In this document: positions 50,769-61,600 of the stretch, one piece after another | Layout: every line of letters starts with the position of its first letter | Numbering within the stretch: position 1 is the first letter of the stretch | NCBI GenBank assembly: GCA_037975125.1 | Contig: CM075850.1 | Span: forward strand, 125,786,057-125,850,056 | Direction of reading: 5' to 3' | Source: Latrodectus hesperus | Taxonomy: Eukaryota > Arthropoda > Arachnida > Araneae > Theridiidae | Length of the DNA: 64,000 bases | The notes under the pieces: model-generated | Told to the model about the DNA's origin: nothing | The model's input: the letters and a program-made list of their open reading frames with translations, nothing else | The model's database searches: none | Program-made: the position numbers and the translations under genes

Positions 50769-52568
50769 CTACCGCTGCAACCTTCCTCGGCTACGTTTCT
50801 TCGGTCCTTTACGTGCCGCACAGTCATCACAAGATTGGCACCATTTCTCTACATCTTGTCTCGTTTTGCTCCAATAGAAGCGTTCTCGAACTTTCTGTAG
50901 AGTTTTCATTACTCCGAAGTGGCCTCCAGTTGCGCTACTGTGCAATTCTTTCAAAACATCTGAAATTCTTGATTTTGGAAGAACAAGCTGCCATTTGAAA
51001 TTACGTCCATCATCGGACTCCCATTTCCTGTATAAGACACCATTTCTTATATGGAGTGAGTCCCAAAGAGCCCAATATTGCTTAGTAGCAGGACTGTAGG
51101 TGGAGATATCCTGCCAACTTGGTCTCATACTCGAAGATTCTTTCAATTCAAGAATTGGATTTATATCTGGGTCTTCTTTTTGGGCTTTTCTAAGTTCTTT
51201 ATCACTCCATGGGTCTGGTTTCAATGGAGGTGAAACAGTAACCTGGCGTACCGAAGGATTTATTAACTGATAGTTCTTCTCTACTTTAGAACAATATCGG
51301 CAGCTTTCATTATACGGTTTCCTTGATAATGCATCAGTATTTCTTTGAAGAGTTTCTTTGCGTTGACGTATTTCCATTTTAGAAATTCCACCATCTTTTG
51401 TTTTCGGACAGTATCTACGGACGTGTCCGACTCCACCGCAAGTCCAACACTGAATTTTCGCGTTTCTGCCACCTTTATTCAATTCTAAGTTACGGAATTT
51501 TCGCCGCAGATCTTCGATTTGCTTTCTCAGATCATAGTCCGTATCAGTAGTAGAGACGGCTCTGATTGAGTGCCGGTCTTTACGCGCGGCCTGCTGGGCA
51601 GCCTCTATCTTATGTGCGTAGACTAGGGCAGATCCAATATCTTTGACATCGGCGAGTCTAAGTGTTTTCTGTATCTCCGGATCCCTCACACTATCGATGA
51701 AGTGATGGAGAGCCAGATCCTGACGTGTCTCAGCTGGGCAGTCCGAAAATGCTAGATGGGAAAGTCGCTGAATATCGGCAGCCAATTCTTGAAGACTTTC
51801 ACCCGCTTTTTGATAGCGTGACTTTAACTGTAGTCTGCGATATTCTTTAGTGCACTTATCTCCAAACCGCAGCTCAAGCGCACTCGATAGGGCTTGGAAA
51901 TCGTGCCTCTGCTCCTCCGGAAGCGTCTCGAGGATGTCAGCCGCGTCTCCTCTTAAAGAAGCCGCCAGGTGAAAAGCTTGGGCTCGGGGATTCCATCCAT
52001 TAGCTTCCGCTACCATCATAAACTGGGTCTTGTATACTTGCCAGGATGATTTCCCATCAAATGTTAAGAGTTTAATATTGGCTAGGGAAGGCACAAATGT
52101 CACGTTGGGTTCCTCATGTTTGTTTGACATTTGCTTCTTCAAGCTTTCGATCTCCTTATTGATATTGTCTAATGCTTCTTCCACGTTTTCTTCTATCTCT
52201 AGAACTTTAGTTTCTACTGAAGTTACCTTATCCTCCATTGCATTCATCTTCTCCTGAATGATGTTGGAGAATTCTTCTTTAACACTTACAATGTCCTTCT
52301 TGAGCTCATCCTGTCCAGATTTTATCTCTTTCATCATCTTGGTGTTAATCTCGTCTTGTCTAGCTTTCATCTCCTCTTGTCCAGCTTTCTTCTCTTTCAT
52401 CATCTCGGTTTTAATCTCTTCTTGTCCAGCTTTCATCTCTTCTTGTCCAGCTTTCATCTCGGTTTTCATATCTTCTTGTCCAGCTTTCATCTCAGCCATC
52501 TGCTCCGCTAATTTTTCGAGAAGACTTTTCATTAAATCCATATCCATTTTTCTGGTGACACGCTGCAT
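50769..52568 (-). CDS. gag: gag fused in frame to RNase H stub and integrase zinc domain
   Basis: I place the start at the Met at 52566-52568, eleven bases after the primer site; the frame is open further upstream into the LTR (to 52715) but that part is LTR sequence. From this start, about 599 residues. Order: a Lys/Glu/Gln-rich coiled-coil region with repeated MKAGQEE-like units (about residues 15-140), a capsid-like domain (LTFDGKSSWQVYKTQF to about residue 330), a CCHC zinc knuckle CWTCGGVGHVRRYC, then a sudden change to RNTDALSRKP, which is the very end of RNase H, and the integrase H2C2 zinc domain (ELHSSATGGHFG, WCQSCDDC). Protease and reverse transcriptase are missing between knuckle and RNase H end. 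It ends at the TAG at 50769. Gag would package RNA into particles. Confidence 0.88.
   Translation of the reverse strand: MQRVTRKMDMDLMKSLLEKLAEQMAEMKAGQEDMKTEMKAGQEEMKAGQEEIKTEMMKEKKAGQEEMKARQDEINTKMMKEIKSGQDELKKDIVSVKEEFSNIIQEKMNAMEDKVTSVETKVLEIEENVEEALDNINKEIESLKKQMSNKHEEPNVTFVPSLANIKLLTFDGKSSWQVYKTQFMMVAEANGWNPRAQAFHLAASLRGDAADILETLPEEQRHDFQALSSALELRFGDKCTKEYRRLQLKSRYQKAGESLQELAADIQRLSHLAFSDCPAETRQDLALHHFIDSVRDPEIQKTLRLADVKDIGSALVYAHKIEAAQQAARKDRHSIRAVSTTDTDYDLRKQIEDLRRKFRNLELNKGGRNAKIQCWTCGGVGHVRRYCPKTKDGGISKMEIRQRKETLQRNTDALSRKPYNESCRYCSKVEKNYQLINPSVRQVTVSPPLKPDPWSDKELRKAQKEDPDINPILELKESSSMRPSWQDISTYSPATKQYWALWDSLHIRNGVLYRKWESDDGRNFKWQLVLPKSRISDVLKELHSSATGGHFGVMKTLQKVRERFYWSKTRQDVEKWCQSCDDCAARKGPKKRSRGRLQR
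52290..52500 (-). repeat. tandem repeats inside gag coding MKAGQEE-like units
   Basis: The plus strand shows repeated cttcttgtccagctttcatct with variants, giving about eight units of 7 to 16 residues (KAGQEEMK, KAGQEEIK, KARQDEIN, KSGQDELK). The units keep reading frame and coiled-coil character. Confidence 0.88.
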
Positions 52569-52579
52569 CAACTCTTCAA

Positions 52580-52596
52580 CCCCACTTCTGACACCA
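52580..52596 (-). other. primer binding site, tRNA-Leu type
   Basis: Sense strand TGGTGTCAGAAGTGGGG lies two bases after the 5' LTR. It is complementary to the 3' end of a eukaryotic tRNA-Leu plus CCA, from my memory of tRNA-Leu sequences. Confidence 0.75.
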
Positions 52597-52598
52597 GT

Positions 52599-53203
52599 TG
52601 TACCGAGCTCCACGGGTTCGTGTTGATTGAGAGTTGAATAAAGCAACCACTTAATGAACACAAGACTTTTATTCGTAAAAACTTCACTAGATAAACGAAA
52701 TTCCCGCTGTAACAATCACAATTATACAGCTACAATTCGTCAGATACAATAAGAAATAGCTTCCAATCACAGGTCTCAAATACCTCAGACAGAGAACAAC
52801 TAGCAGTCACAACTAATCGTCTTCACTCACTGACTGTCTTCACAAAACTCTCTACTCTTCCATGTCGGGCTGCGGTATTTATACCTGACTTGGCGGAGAA
52901 ATCTACCAATTTCGCCAAGGCTCTGGAAGCTTCTAGGCTATCTCGGAAAATATTGGTCCTAGAGCTTAGGTGATGGATGTTTCCAGAAGTATCGATTTCT
53001 CGCCAAGTCGCCAAGAATCTCGCCAACCGTCGCCAAGTCGCCAAGAATATCGCCAACTGTCGCCAAGTCGCCAAATCATTAGGAAATCCGCTTTTAAACT
53101 ACAACACGTCTAAATACCGCAATTTTTGCCCAAAATGTGAGAATTTCTGATCTGTCTGAGATATTTTACGACAAATATAATCATTATTTACAAATTTGTA
53201 ACA
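52599..53203 (-). repeat. 5' LTR (605 bp)
   Basis: Same borders as the 3' LTR. It differs from it by about three substitutions (for example near 52630, 52793 and 52964) and by one additional 30-base unit near 53010-53040 within the TCGCCAAG repeat region. The 30-base difference explains the whole length difference (605 versus 575). Confidence 0.96.
52876..52883 (-). promoter_or_regulatory. TATA box of the LTR promoter
   Basis: TATAAATA on the sense strand, in a GC-richer context (GTATAAATACCGCAGCC). Transcription would start roughly 25-30 bases further, near 52850, inside the LTR. The same box is kept in the 3' LTR and the solo LTR. Confidence 0.65.
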
Positions 53204-53444
<241 letters not shown>

Positions 53445-54726
53445 AAATAATAAATAATTTTATGCGTATTAGTTTCATATATGTATAGACCTTTTTCGAA
53501 TGACACTATTTAATATTAAAAAAATGTATCTTTAATTAGTATGCAATAATATTCGTTTAATTAGTTGATTATATTCCAGCAAAACTTTTAAATTAATTAT
53601 TTCAGAACCATATTTCAGCTGTAAATTACTGTTAGATATTTTCATTTGAACTTTTTTAATTTTCTTCACTTTCTTATATGTTTTTTCTTATTTTTTACAT
53701 AACTGTATTAATTATGGTAAGATGATTAGTTGTGTTTCATAAAGTAATAGAGTATTTATTTAGAAACTCTTAATTCAGTTTATTTACTTAAGAAAAATTT
53801 TAAAAATCAAGCTTTTATATAAACATTATATTTTTTCTTAAAATTGTAAGGTTTATATAAAAGCAGATGAAATATTTTTCTTCATATGTAGTATTTTTTC
53901 ACTTATATTATAGGAATGACTTTAAACTTTTTAAATATTAAAACTGGAGTGAATGAAAATAAGCAATTTGAAAAATAATTGTTTCAGTTTTGGATAAATA
54001 ATATATTAATAGTTTTCCACATATATATATATAAATTAACTCTACAAATTCATTATTGAATTAAAAATCTTCCTATTTATTTTATTTATTATTAAGAATA
54101 TTAATCAATTATTCATGATACTCTCTATATATTTTCCACAATTTGAAGGAAAATTTTTTTAATATAAATGTTCTTCCTTCTTGGTAGGTCTCATTTTTGT
54201 TTTTATAATTTTCAATGCTTACACAAAAATTTTATATTTGTGAAATATTTAATGGATTCAACGGCCTTTTATGGAAAATAAACTTTTTGCTCCATAAAAT
54301 GTATTATTTCTGAAAAACAAACATATTTTCCAAGATTTTGGATCATTATATTTCATTATGAAAGTCAACACAGACATTTTAAGCAATTCTTCGAACAAAT
54401 TTGATTTGCTTTTCCTTAAATTCTCTTGATAAAATTCTCCTTTCCAAACAGCTATTAAACCACTATGTTGTCTTTGAAAATTCCAAAATATTATGTTTTT
54501 GAGACTGATTTTAAATTTTCCTTTTCTTTGCATAATACTGAACACTACGTAATTGAAAAAAAAAAAAACTTGCATAGGTCATTTCGTCGTCCAAAATAAA
54601 TAAAACAATGTTTCTGCACACATTCATTTAATTTTCTCTTTAATCTGTTTATGTTACTCTGTTGTTTAACTCGAGCATTTTTACTCCATTTACTTTACCA
54701 TTTCTTTCATCATATCTTACAAAACG
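53445..54726. other. AT-rich DNA, no clear gene
   Basis: A minus-strand 105-codon frame (54258-54575, GEFYQENLRKSKSNLFEELL) has some coding-like stretches but starts with a run from poly-T and has no domain I know. It may be part of the same relic as 54727-54960. Confidence 0.4.
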
Positions 54727-54960
54727 TTACCTTATATTTTTGAATTGCTCTCTTACTTTTTTATTATTATATTTTTTATCTACTTCAATATTATAAGCAG
54801 CACGTTTTTGTTCCCAAATAGCATTTCTTTCAATAGATATTGCAGTGCTAAATTGATTCAATTCTTTCGTAGCTAAAGTTCTTGAAATTTATTCTGTTTC
54901 CAGAAATTTCTTGGGAACGTTTCACAGAAATTTTTATGTATTCCTCAAAGTTAAATTTAG
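54727..54960 (-). pseudogene. possible Myb/SANT-like (Zeste-type) DNA-binding relic
   Basis: Two overlapping minus-strand frames: one gives FNFEEYIKISVKRSQEI, the other, to a stop at 54727, gives ISIERNAIWEQKRAAYN and NNKKVREQFKNIR. The spacing of NF-EE, I--N-IW, YN and K-V-EQ-KNIR resembles the Zeste-type Myb/SANT domain common in arthropod transposon-derived and host proteins. The resemblance is weak and a frameshift is required, so it is at best a relic. Confidence 0.25.
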
Positions 54961-55584
54961 AATTCGATTTCTTATTCCTGATTTTAAAATGAAATAACTG
55001 TTTGTTTTTAAATATTTTGAAAATTGTATAAAAAACATTTGAAAATTGTATAAAAAATAATCAAATTATTATAAAGTATTATATTGTAAGTAATAAAGTA
55101 ATAATAATTATTACTATATTACTTATTATAATACTTTATAATAAGTAATTATAATGAAATATTATCGTAAGTAATAAAGTAAGTAGTAAAGTATTATAGT
55201 AATAAAGTAAAATTATTATAAAGTATCAAATTTTAAGATGCATTTTGAAAATTGCACATTTTGTGAAGGATAAAAATTATTTTCATGGAGTAACAAGTTT
55301 TAAATATTTAAAATTTGATGAATACACTTTGATAAGTTTCTTAAATGAAAAAATAAAGTATATATTATTGCATAAAGAAGTATTTAATCTTTTAAATGAA
55401 TTCAGTAATTGAAAATACAATAGGGAGTATTTGGCTTTTAATTCTGTATATCATTTGATATACATATTTATGCTGTAAGAAAATATATACTTCTTAAGAA
55501 CGAAAGCAAATGGAATTATAAAGAATAAAATAGTAAGAAGATAAATGATTTAAATCACAAAAAAACATATTAAAAGATTACAAC
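54961..55584. other. AT-rich DNA with an inverted repeat
   Basis: Contains repeats of the aataaagtattat type and the hairpin at 55067-55142; no gene. Confidence 0.5.
55067..55142. repeat. imperfect AT-rich hairpin
   Basis: Left arm tattataaagtattat and right arm (reversed) tattataaagtattat match exactly; the inner part (aagtaata-aagtaataat) pairs with small gaps. Single copies of ataaagtatta also occur at about 55190 and 55220, as if part of it had been duplicated. Confidence 0.75.
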
Positions 55585-55747
55585 TTTATTTTAGATTAGG
55601 GTCTTCTGCTTAGTCACTGCTACTAAATTTCATGAAGTCCCACCCACTTTCGAGGCAGCAATGGCACACCCACTGGGTGCCCCACAATATAAGTTGCCAT
55701 TTCTTATGGTCATCACAGTGCTAAGCAGGTGGAATATCCCAAGTAAC
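55585..55747 (-). other. exon-like GC-rich stretch, possibly a diverged SINE C tail
   Basis: On the minus strand ttttctcttatttctgttgttag (AG at 55748-55749) precedes a frame open for 38 codons to TGA at 55630-55632 (includes GNLYCGAPSGCAIAASKVG), and AATAAA follows at 55585-55590. That is the pattern of a short terminal exon. Against this, the plus strand aligns loosely with the 3' half of SINE family C at 31450-31530 (TGCTTTGTCCCTGCATCTAA versus CTGCTTAGTCACTGCTACTAA, then CCCATCC versus CCCACCC). I cannot choose between the two readings. Confidence 0.35.
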
Positions 55748-58059
<2,312 letters not shown>

Positions 58060-58450
58060 GATATAAATAGCTCCATGTTAACACATTTAATGACACTTTT
58101 ATCGTCTCGACTCTAGTAGCGGAAAAATGGGCTACCCTGCTATCTTAAACGCACATTAGCTTTTATCTATGGAAAAACAACCTTTTCGTGGCTTGCTCTC
58201 ATTTCGAAGAGATTTTTATTTTTCAGCCAAGTGAAGCCGATGTGTAGCGAAAGGAATTCAATTACTGGAAGGCGTAGAAGTTGCCTTGGCGAGAATTTAA
58301 ATTAAAATTTATGCGACGTTAAGCAAAAGCCTCTTTGCTTCGGCATTTGTCAGCAGAATGGAATCGAAGCTTGGCGCTTTTTCTTTTGATTATTAAAAGG
58401 AAAAGATACATGTTAATGCATTGCTAATGGCTATTGGAATGAGCCACCTG
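58060..58450. other. GC-raised unique island, possible conserved non-coding element
   Basis: Clearly less AT-rich than several kilobases on each side, with no repeat signature. It has an acceptor-like site (gatttttatttttcag, ending near 58227) leading to a 25-codon open frame (QVKPMCSERNSITGRRRSC), but also many short motifs typical of developmental enhancers, such as ATTTATGCGAC, CATTTGTCAGCAG and CACCTG. I favour non-coding regulatory DNA. Confidence 0.3.
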
Positions 58451-59969
58451 TGTATTCTTCTTGATTATGGATATAATTTAGAACATTCTAGTTTCTTTTT
58501 CAAGCGTTTCTTTTATTGATTTTTGAAACATGTGTGTGCAGTGTATAGAAATTCTATATTGGAAAAGTTTCTTTCAGAGGTATATTAGCATTTATGCAAG
58601 TTATTCTTCATTTATAACGCTTGATATTGAATTTTATGGGTCCAATAAACTTTTCTTGTACTTTTTATTGATTCATTTTTTTTATTTTGCTACTAAGTTA
58701 TTTCTAAACAAATTTTACTTTAACAGCAAGACATTTAACTCAGCTAAGGCAAAAATAATATTAAATTTAAGCGTGCTTAGTTACATAATTTTGTATTCAT
58801 ATATTATAAAATATTTCTTCATACATTAAAATGTTACTTCAAAAACAATTACATTTTGATATTGGATATTCATTGTTTTCTATATTTAGTTGTGTAATGA
58901 TTTTGAAATATTTTTGAAAATAAGTTTTAAATTTCTTAAGTGAAATTATGAATTATTAACTCCATAGATATAGGTATTATATACACAGAGAGAGGTGTAA
59001 ATATTCGTTTAAAAAAGGTAATTTAAAATTTGCCTTTTTTAACCCTTCGAAGTAAAACAACTAATGTTTTTTGCATGTAAATATTAAATTCTTTCATTCT
59101 TTTGAAATGGTATATTTTATTTTAACTTATATACAAATGTATATGCTTTTGTTTAAAATGGCAGTTTTGTTTCTTGTTAAAAGTAATTGGGGTTACTCTA
59201 CTTTAAAAGAAGAGATCATCACTATCCACATAAGACTGAAAATAAAGTCCAGTACTTTTCCATTTCACTTTCACAGATGATGCCCCATCAATTATTATTA
59301 ACCAAGTAAATCAAATAACACAAACTGCTACTTTTACCCTTATTAGCTCATGTGTCCGGTGGTTGTGGGTATAATCAAAACAGCCTTTAGTATAACAATA
59401 ATTTAATCATTCAAAGTTAAGTTACACACAATACAAACAGAAACACAAAATGAAAAGGATGATTAAAGCACATGTTGCGAGTTCGAAAACAATAGCCTAA
59501 CTGATTGTCTTTCCTTCTCCCCGCCAGGGGCGCTCTCGGAAAGGAAGAGAGAGAGAGTGAAGTGTCACACTCACATTTTACCTTTCAAGAATATTTTTAA
59601 AAAATGATAAAATAGTTATGAGTATAAAAAATATTTATGCATTTTCTTCAACGAATAGTTACTATTTTTTTTCTGTATGCCAGTGAGTTGTCACCAAAAA
59701 TGACCGTTGAAATGGAACAGTTCTCAAAGTCCTCATCTTTTCATTGATGTGAAATTTTTATGTCTCTTTAATAATACTAAATTTTCAGATGTTCTAGAAT
59801 TCCTAGAGCATTATCCATCGCCTTTTAAACTAGTTCAAGTAACGTAATTAAGCATTAGGAGCTAATACACAATTAAAAACTACAACAAACAAAAAATATT
59901 TGACAATGTGCCTTTCACAGTCTCAATAATAAAAATGAACTTGGACTTATACAGAATTAAATCAATTAC
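58451..59969. other. AT-rich DNA, no clear gene
   Basis: A 99-codon frame at 58530-58829 is Phe-, Tyr- and Leu-rich and looks like chance in AT-rich DNA. 59519-59560 is a short GC-rich patch (ccgccaggggcgctctcgg) followed by (GA)n. Confidence 0.45.
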
Positions 59970-60177
59970 ATATTATTCACAAGAACTGCACTTGATGATT
60001 AAATTACGTCCATTAATGGTGTGTAAAAAAGGTTCATCAACGTTTTTCTACTTCCCAATTTTAGCTGGATGACATATCAATCACAAGAACTACACATCAT
60101 GATTAAATTCTTATCATTAAAGGAGTGTAAAAAAGATTCATCAACGTTTTTCTACTTTCTAATTTTATAATTCTTTT
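59970..60177. repeat. two tandem copies of a 104-base unit
   Basis: 59970-60073 and 60074-60177 align along their length; shared blocks are TCACAAGAACT, ATGATTAAATT and TTCATCAACGTTTTTCTACTT at a constant offset of 104 bases. Differences are scattered, so the duplication is not recent. Confidence 0.87.
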
Positions 60178-61260
60178 TCATTTTATTCAACAAAATTAAA
60201 CAGGTCTTTCTTCTGTGTTTTTATTCGAAACGTTTGATATATATTTTTTAAAAATGACGATTTATATTTTGTTTATAAACTAATACAATTTTTTATTAAT
60301 CCTTTTTATGCAATGAACTCTATTTTTTATTTAGTTCATTTTAGGGTATCATAAATACATATTACAATTAAGTATGTTAATTATTAATAATGTATCATAT
60401 TAATTATTCTCTGATTACATATTTTCCTTATGCTATGTTTTTCAGAATATATATTCAATGTTCAACAAATATAACTCCATATAGTTATTCCTAATTTAAC
60501 AAAAACGTTGTTGGCTCTCAAAAGTTATTGAAAATTGTAATATTATTGCTAAACTTTGCTCTTAAATCTATCTCCCTATCGAAGAATTTTCATGCATAGA
60601 GAATAAGAATTATTTACGAAGGAATATTAATTCTTAATAACTACGTACATTTCAATTCTATAATACAAAAAAGTGTTAAATGTTTTCACAGATTAAGTAC
60701 AATGTACAAGTACAAAATGAAAGGTGCTTTATAGTGGATTATATGAATATATTAGTTCCCTGCATTTTGGTTTTAATATTTTATATCTGGTTCATTGAAT
60801 TTATAATTTGCCTCTAATTTACTGCATGTCAATTTCATTTGGATTTTATATAGAAAATCGTATATCTATATTTATGAGAAATCTTCCAGTTATGAAATGA
60901 AAAGATAAGTATTAAATAAGAATGCAATGCAATCAAAAGTAGAGACTGCACAATAGAATGTTTTACATACGGCCTGCAGTAATAAGCAAAATGTTAAATA
61001 TTCTCTTTATATTGAAATTTCAGATTGAGCGTGAAAACTTGAATCCTACTGTTTAACACATAAACGTATTATTAGAAAATACTTTAATTGACGGCATTTA
61101 AAAACAGTTTTAACATCACCAAATATCTCTTGTTATAGATTAACTATAAACAAATCAAATAAGGTGTATAAGGCTATAAGATACTTTTTTTGCTACGACC
61201 TTTTTAAAATTTGTAAATCTTTTTTCCCACATTACTATAGATTTCTGACCGTTGATGTAT
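60178..61260. other. AT-rich DNA, no gene seen
   Basis: Nothing recognised. Confidence 0.5.
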
Positions 61261-61600
61261 GGGAAAAGACGAAATCACAGTTGCAGAAAAGAGCATAATC
61301 AACATCTTATTTTCAAAGAATCTGTGTTTGGTTTTTTAATCAATACTTAAAAAAAGCGAAAATATTGTTATAATTCAAAAACAGTTTTAGCGTTGGATTA
61401 GAAATGAAGGGGATATTAAATGTAGTAAATAGCTTTTTTGCTACTCTCATTGGTAAAACAGTGATGGCAATTTTACAAAGACGAAAATCATCACACTAGT
61501 CTTGAAAGAAGAAGAGTTCTTAGAAAAATATTACGTAACCGTAACTTAAACTAATTACATCACGGCATAAGCAACTTTGCAGGAAGTTAAAATCAGCATT
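61261..61600 (+). pseudogene. possible relic of a Tc1/mariner DNA-binding domain
   Basis: Scattered coding-like pieces on the plus strand: GKDEITVAEKSIINILF near the start, RWIRNEGDIK in the middle, and KSSHTSLERRRVLRKILRN near 61480-61545. The order resembles the paired helix-turn-helix and the link GRK-TS-RDRR-L--I--N of Tc1-type transposases. Many stops and frame changes; no ends found. Confidence 0.3.

Larger units (their letters stand above)
49142..53203 (-). mobile_element. Ty3/Gypsy-like LTR retrotransposon, internally deleted
   Basis: A 4062-base element read on the minus strand: 5' LTR (52599-53203), primer site, gag, a stub of RNase H, integrase, polypurine tract, 3' LTR (49142-49716). 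The integrase with a C-terminal GPY-like region and the gag-pol order place it in the Ty3/Gypsy group. Protease, reverse transcriptase and almost all of RNase H are missing; gag runs in frame into the end of RNase H. The two LTRs differ by about three single bases plus one 30-base repeat unit, so the insertion is young. It lies in a (TA)n tract, so the target duplication cannot be read with certainty. A solo LTR of the same family is at 1169-1766. Confidence 0.95.

Noticed and set aside
52569..52715. N-terminal extension of gag into the LTR (MLQREFRLSS...)
   Set aside because: This sequence is LTR and primer-site sequence; the same peptide start appears at the 3' LTR (near 49258). The Met after the primer site is the better start.
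52823..53074. Frame MATWRQLAIFLATWRR... (also at 49366-49587)
   Set aside because: It is a by-product of the TCGCCAAG repeats in the LTR.
54258..54575. 105-codon minus-strand frame
   Set aside because: Begins in a T run, no domain recognised, AT-biased residues; kept only as a remark beside the SANT-like relic.
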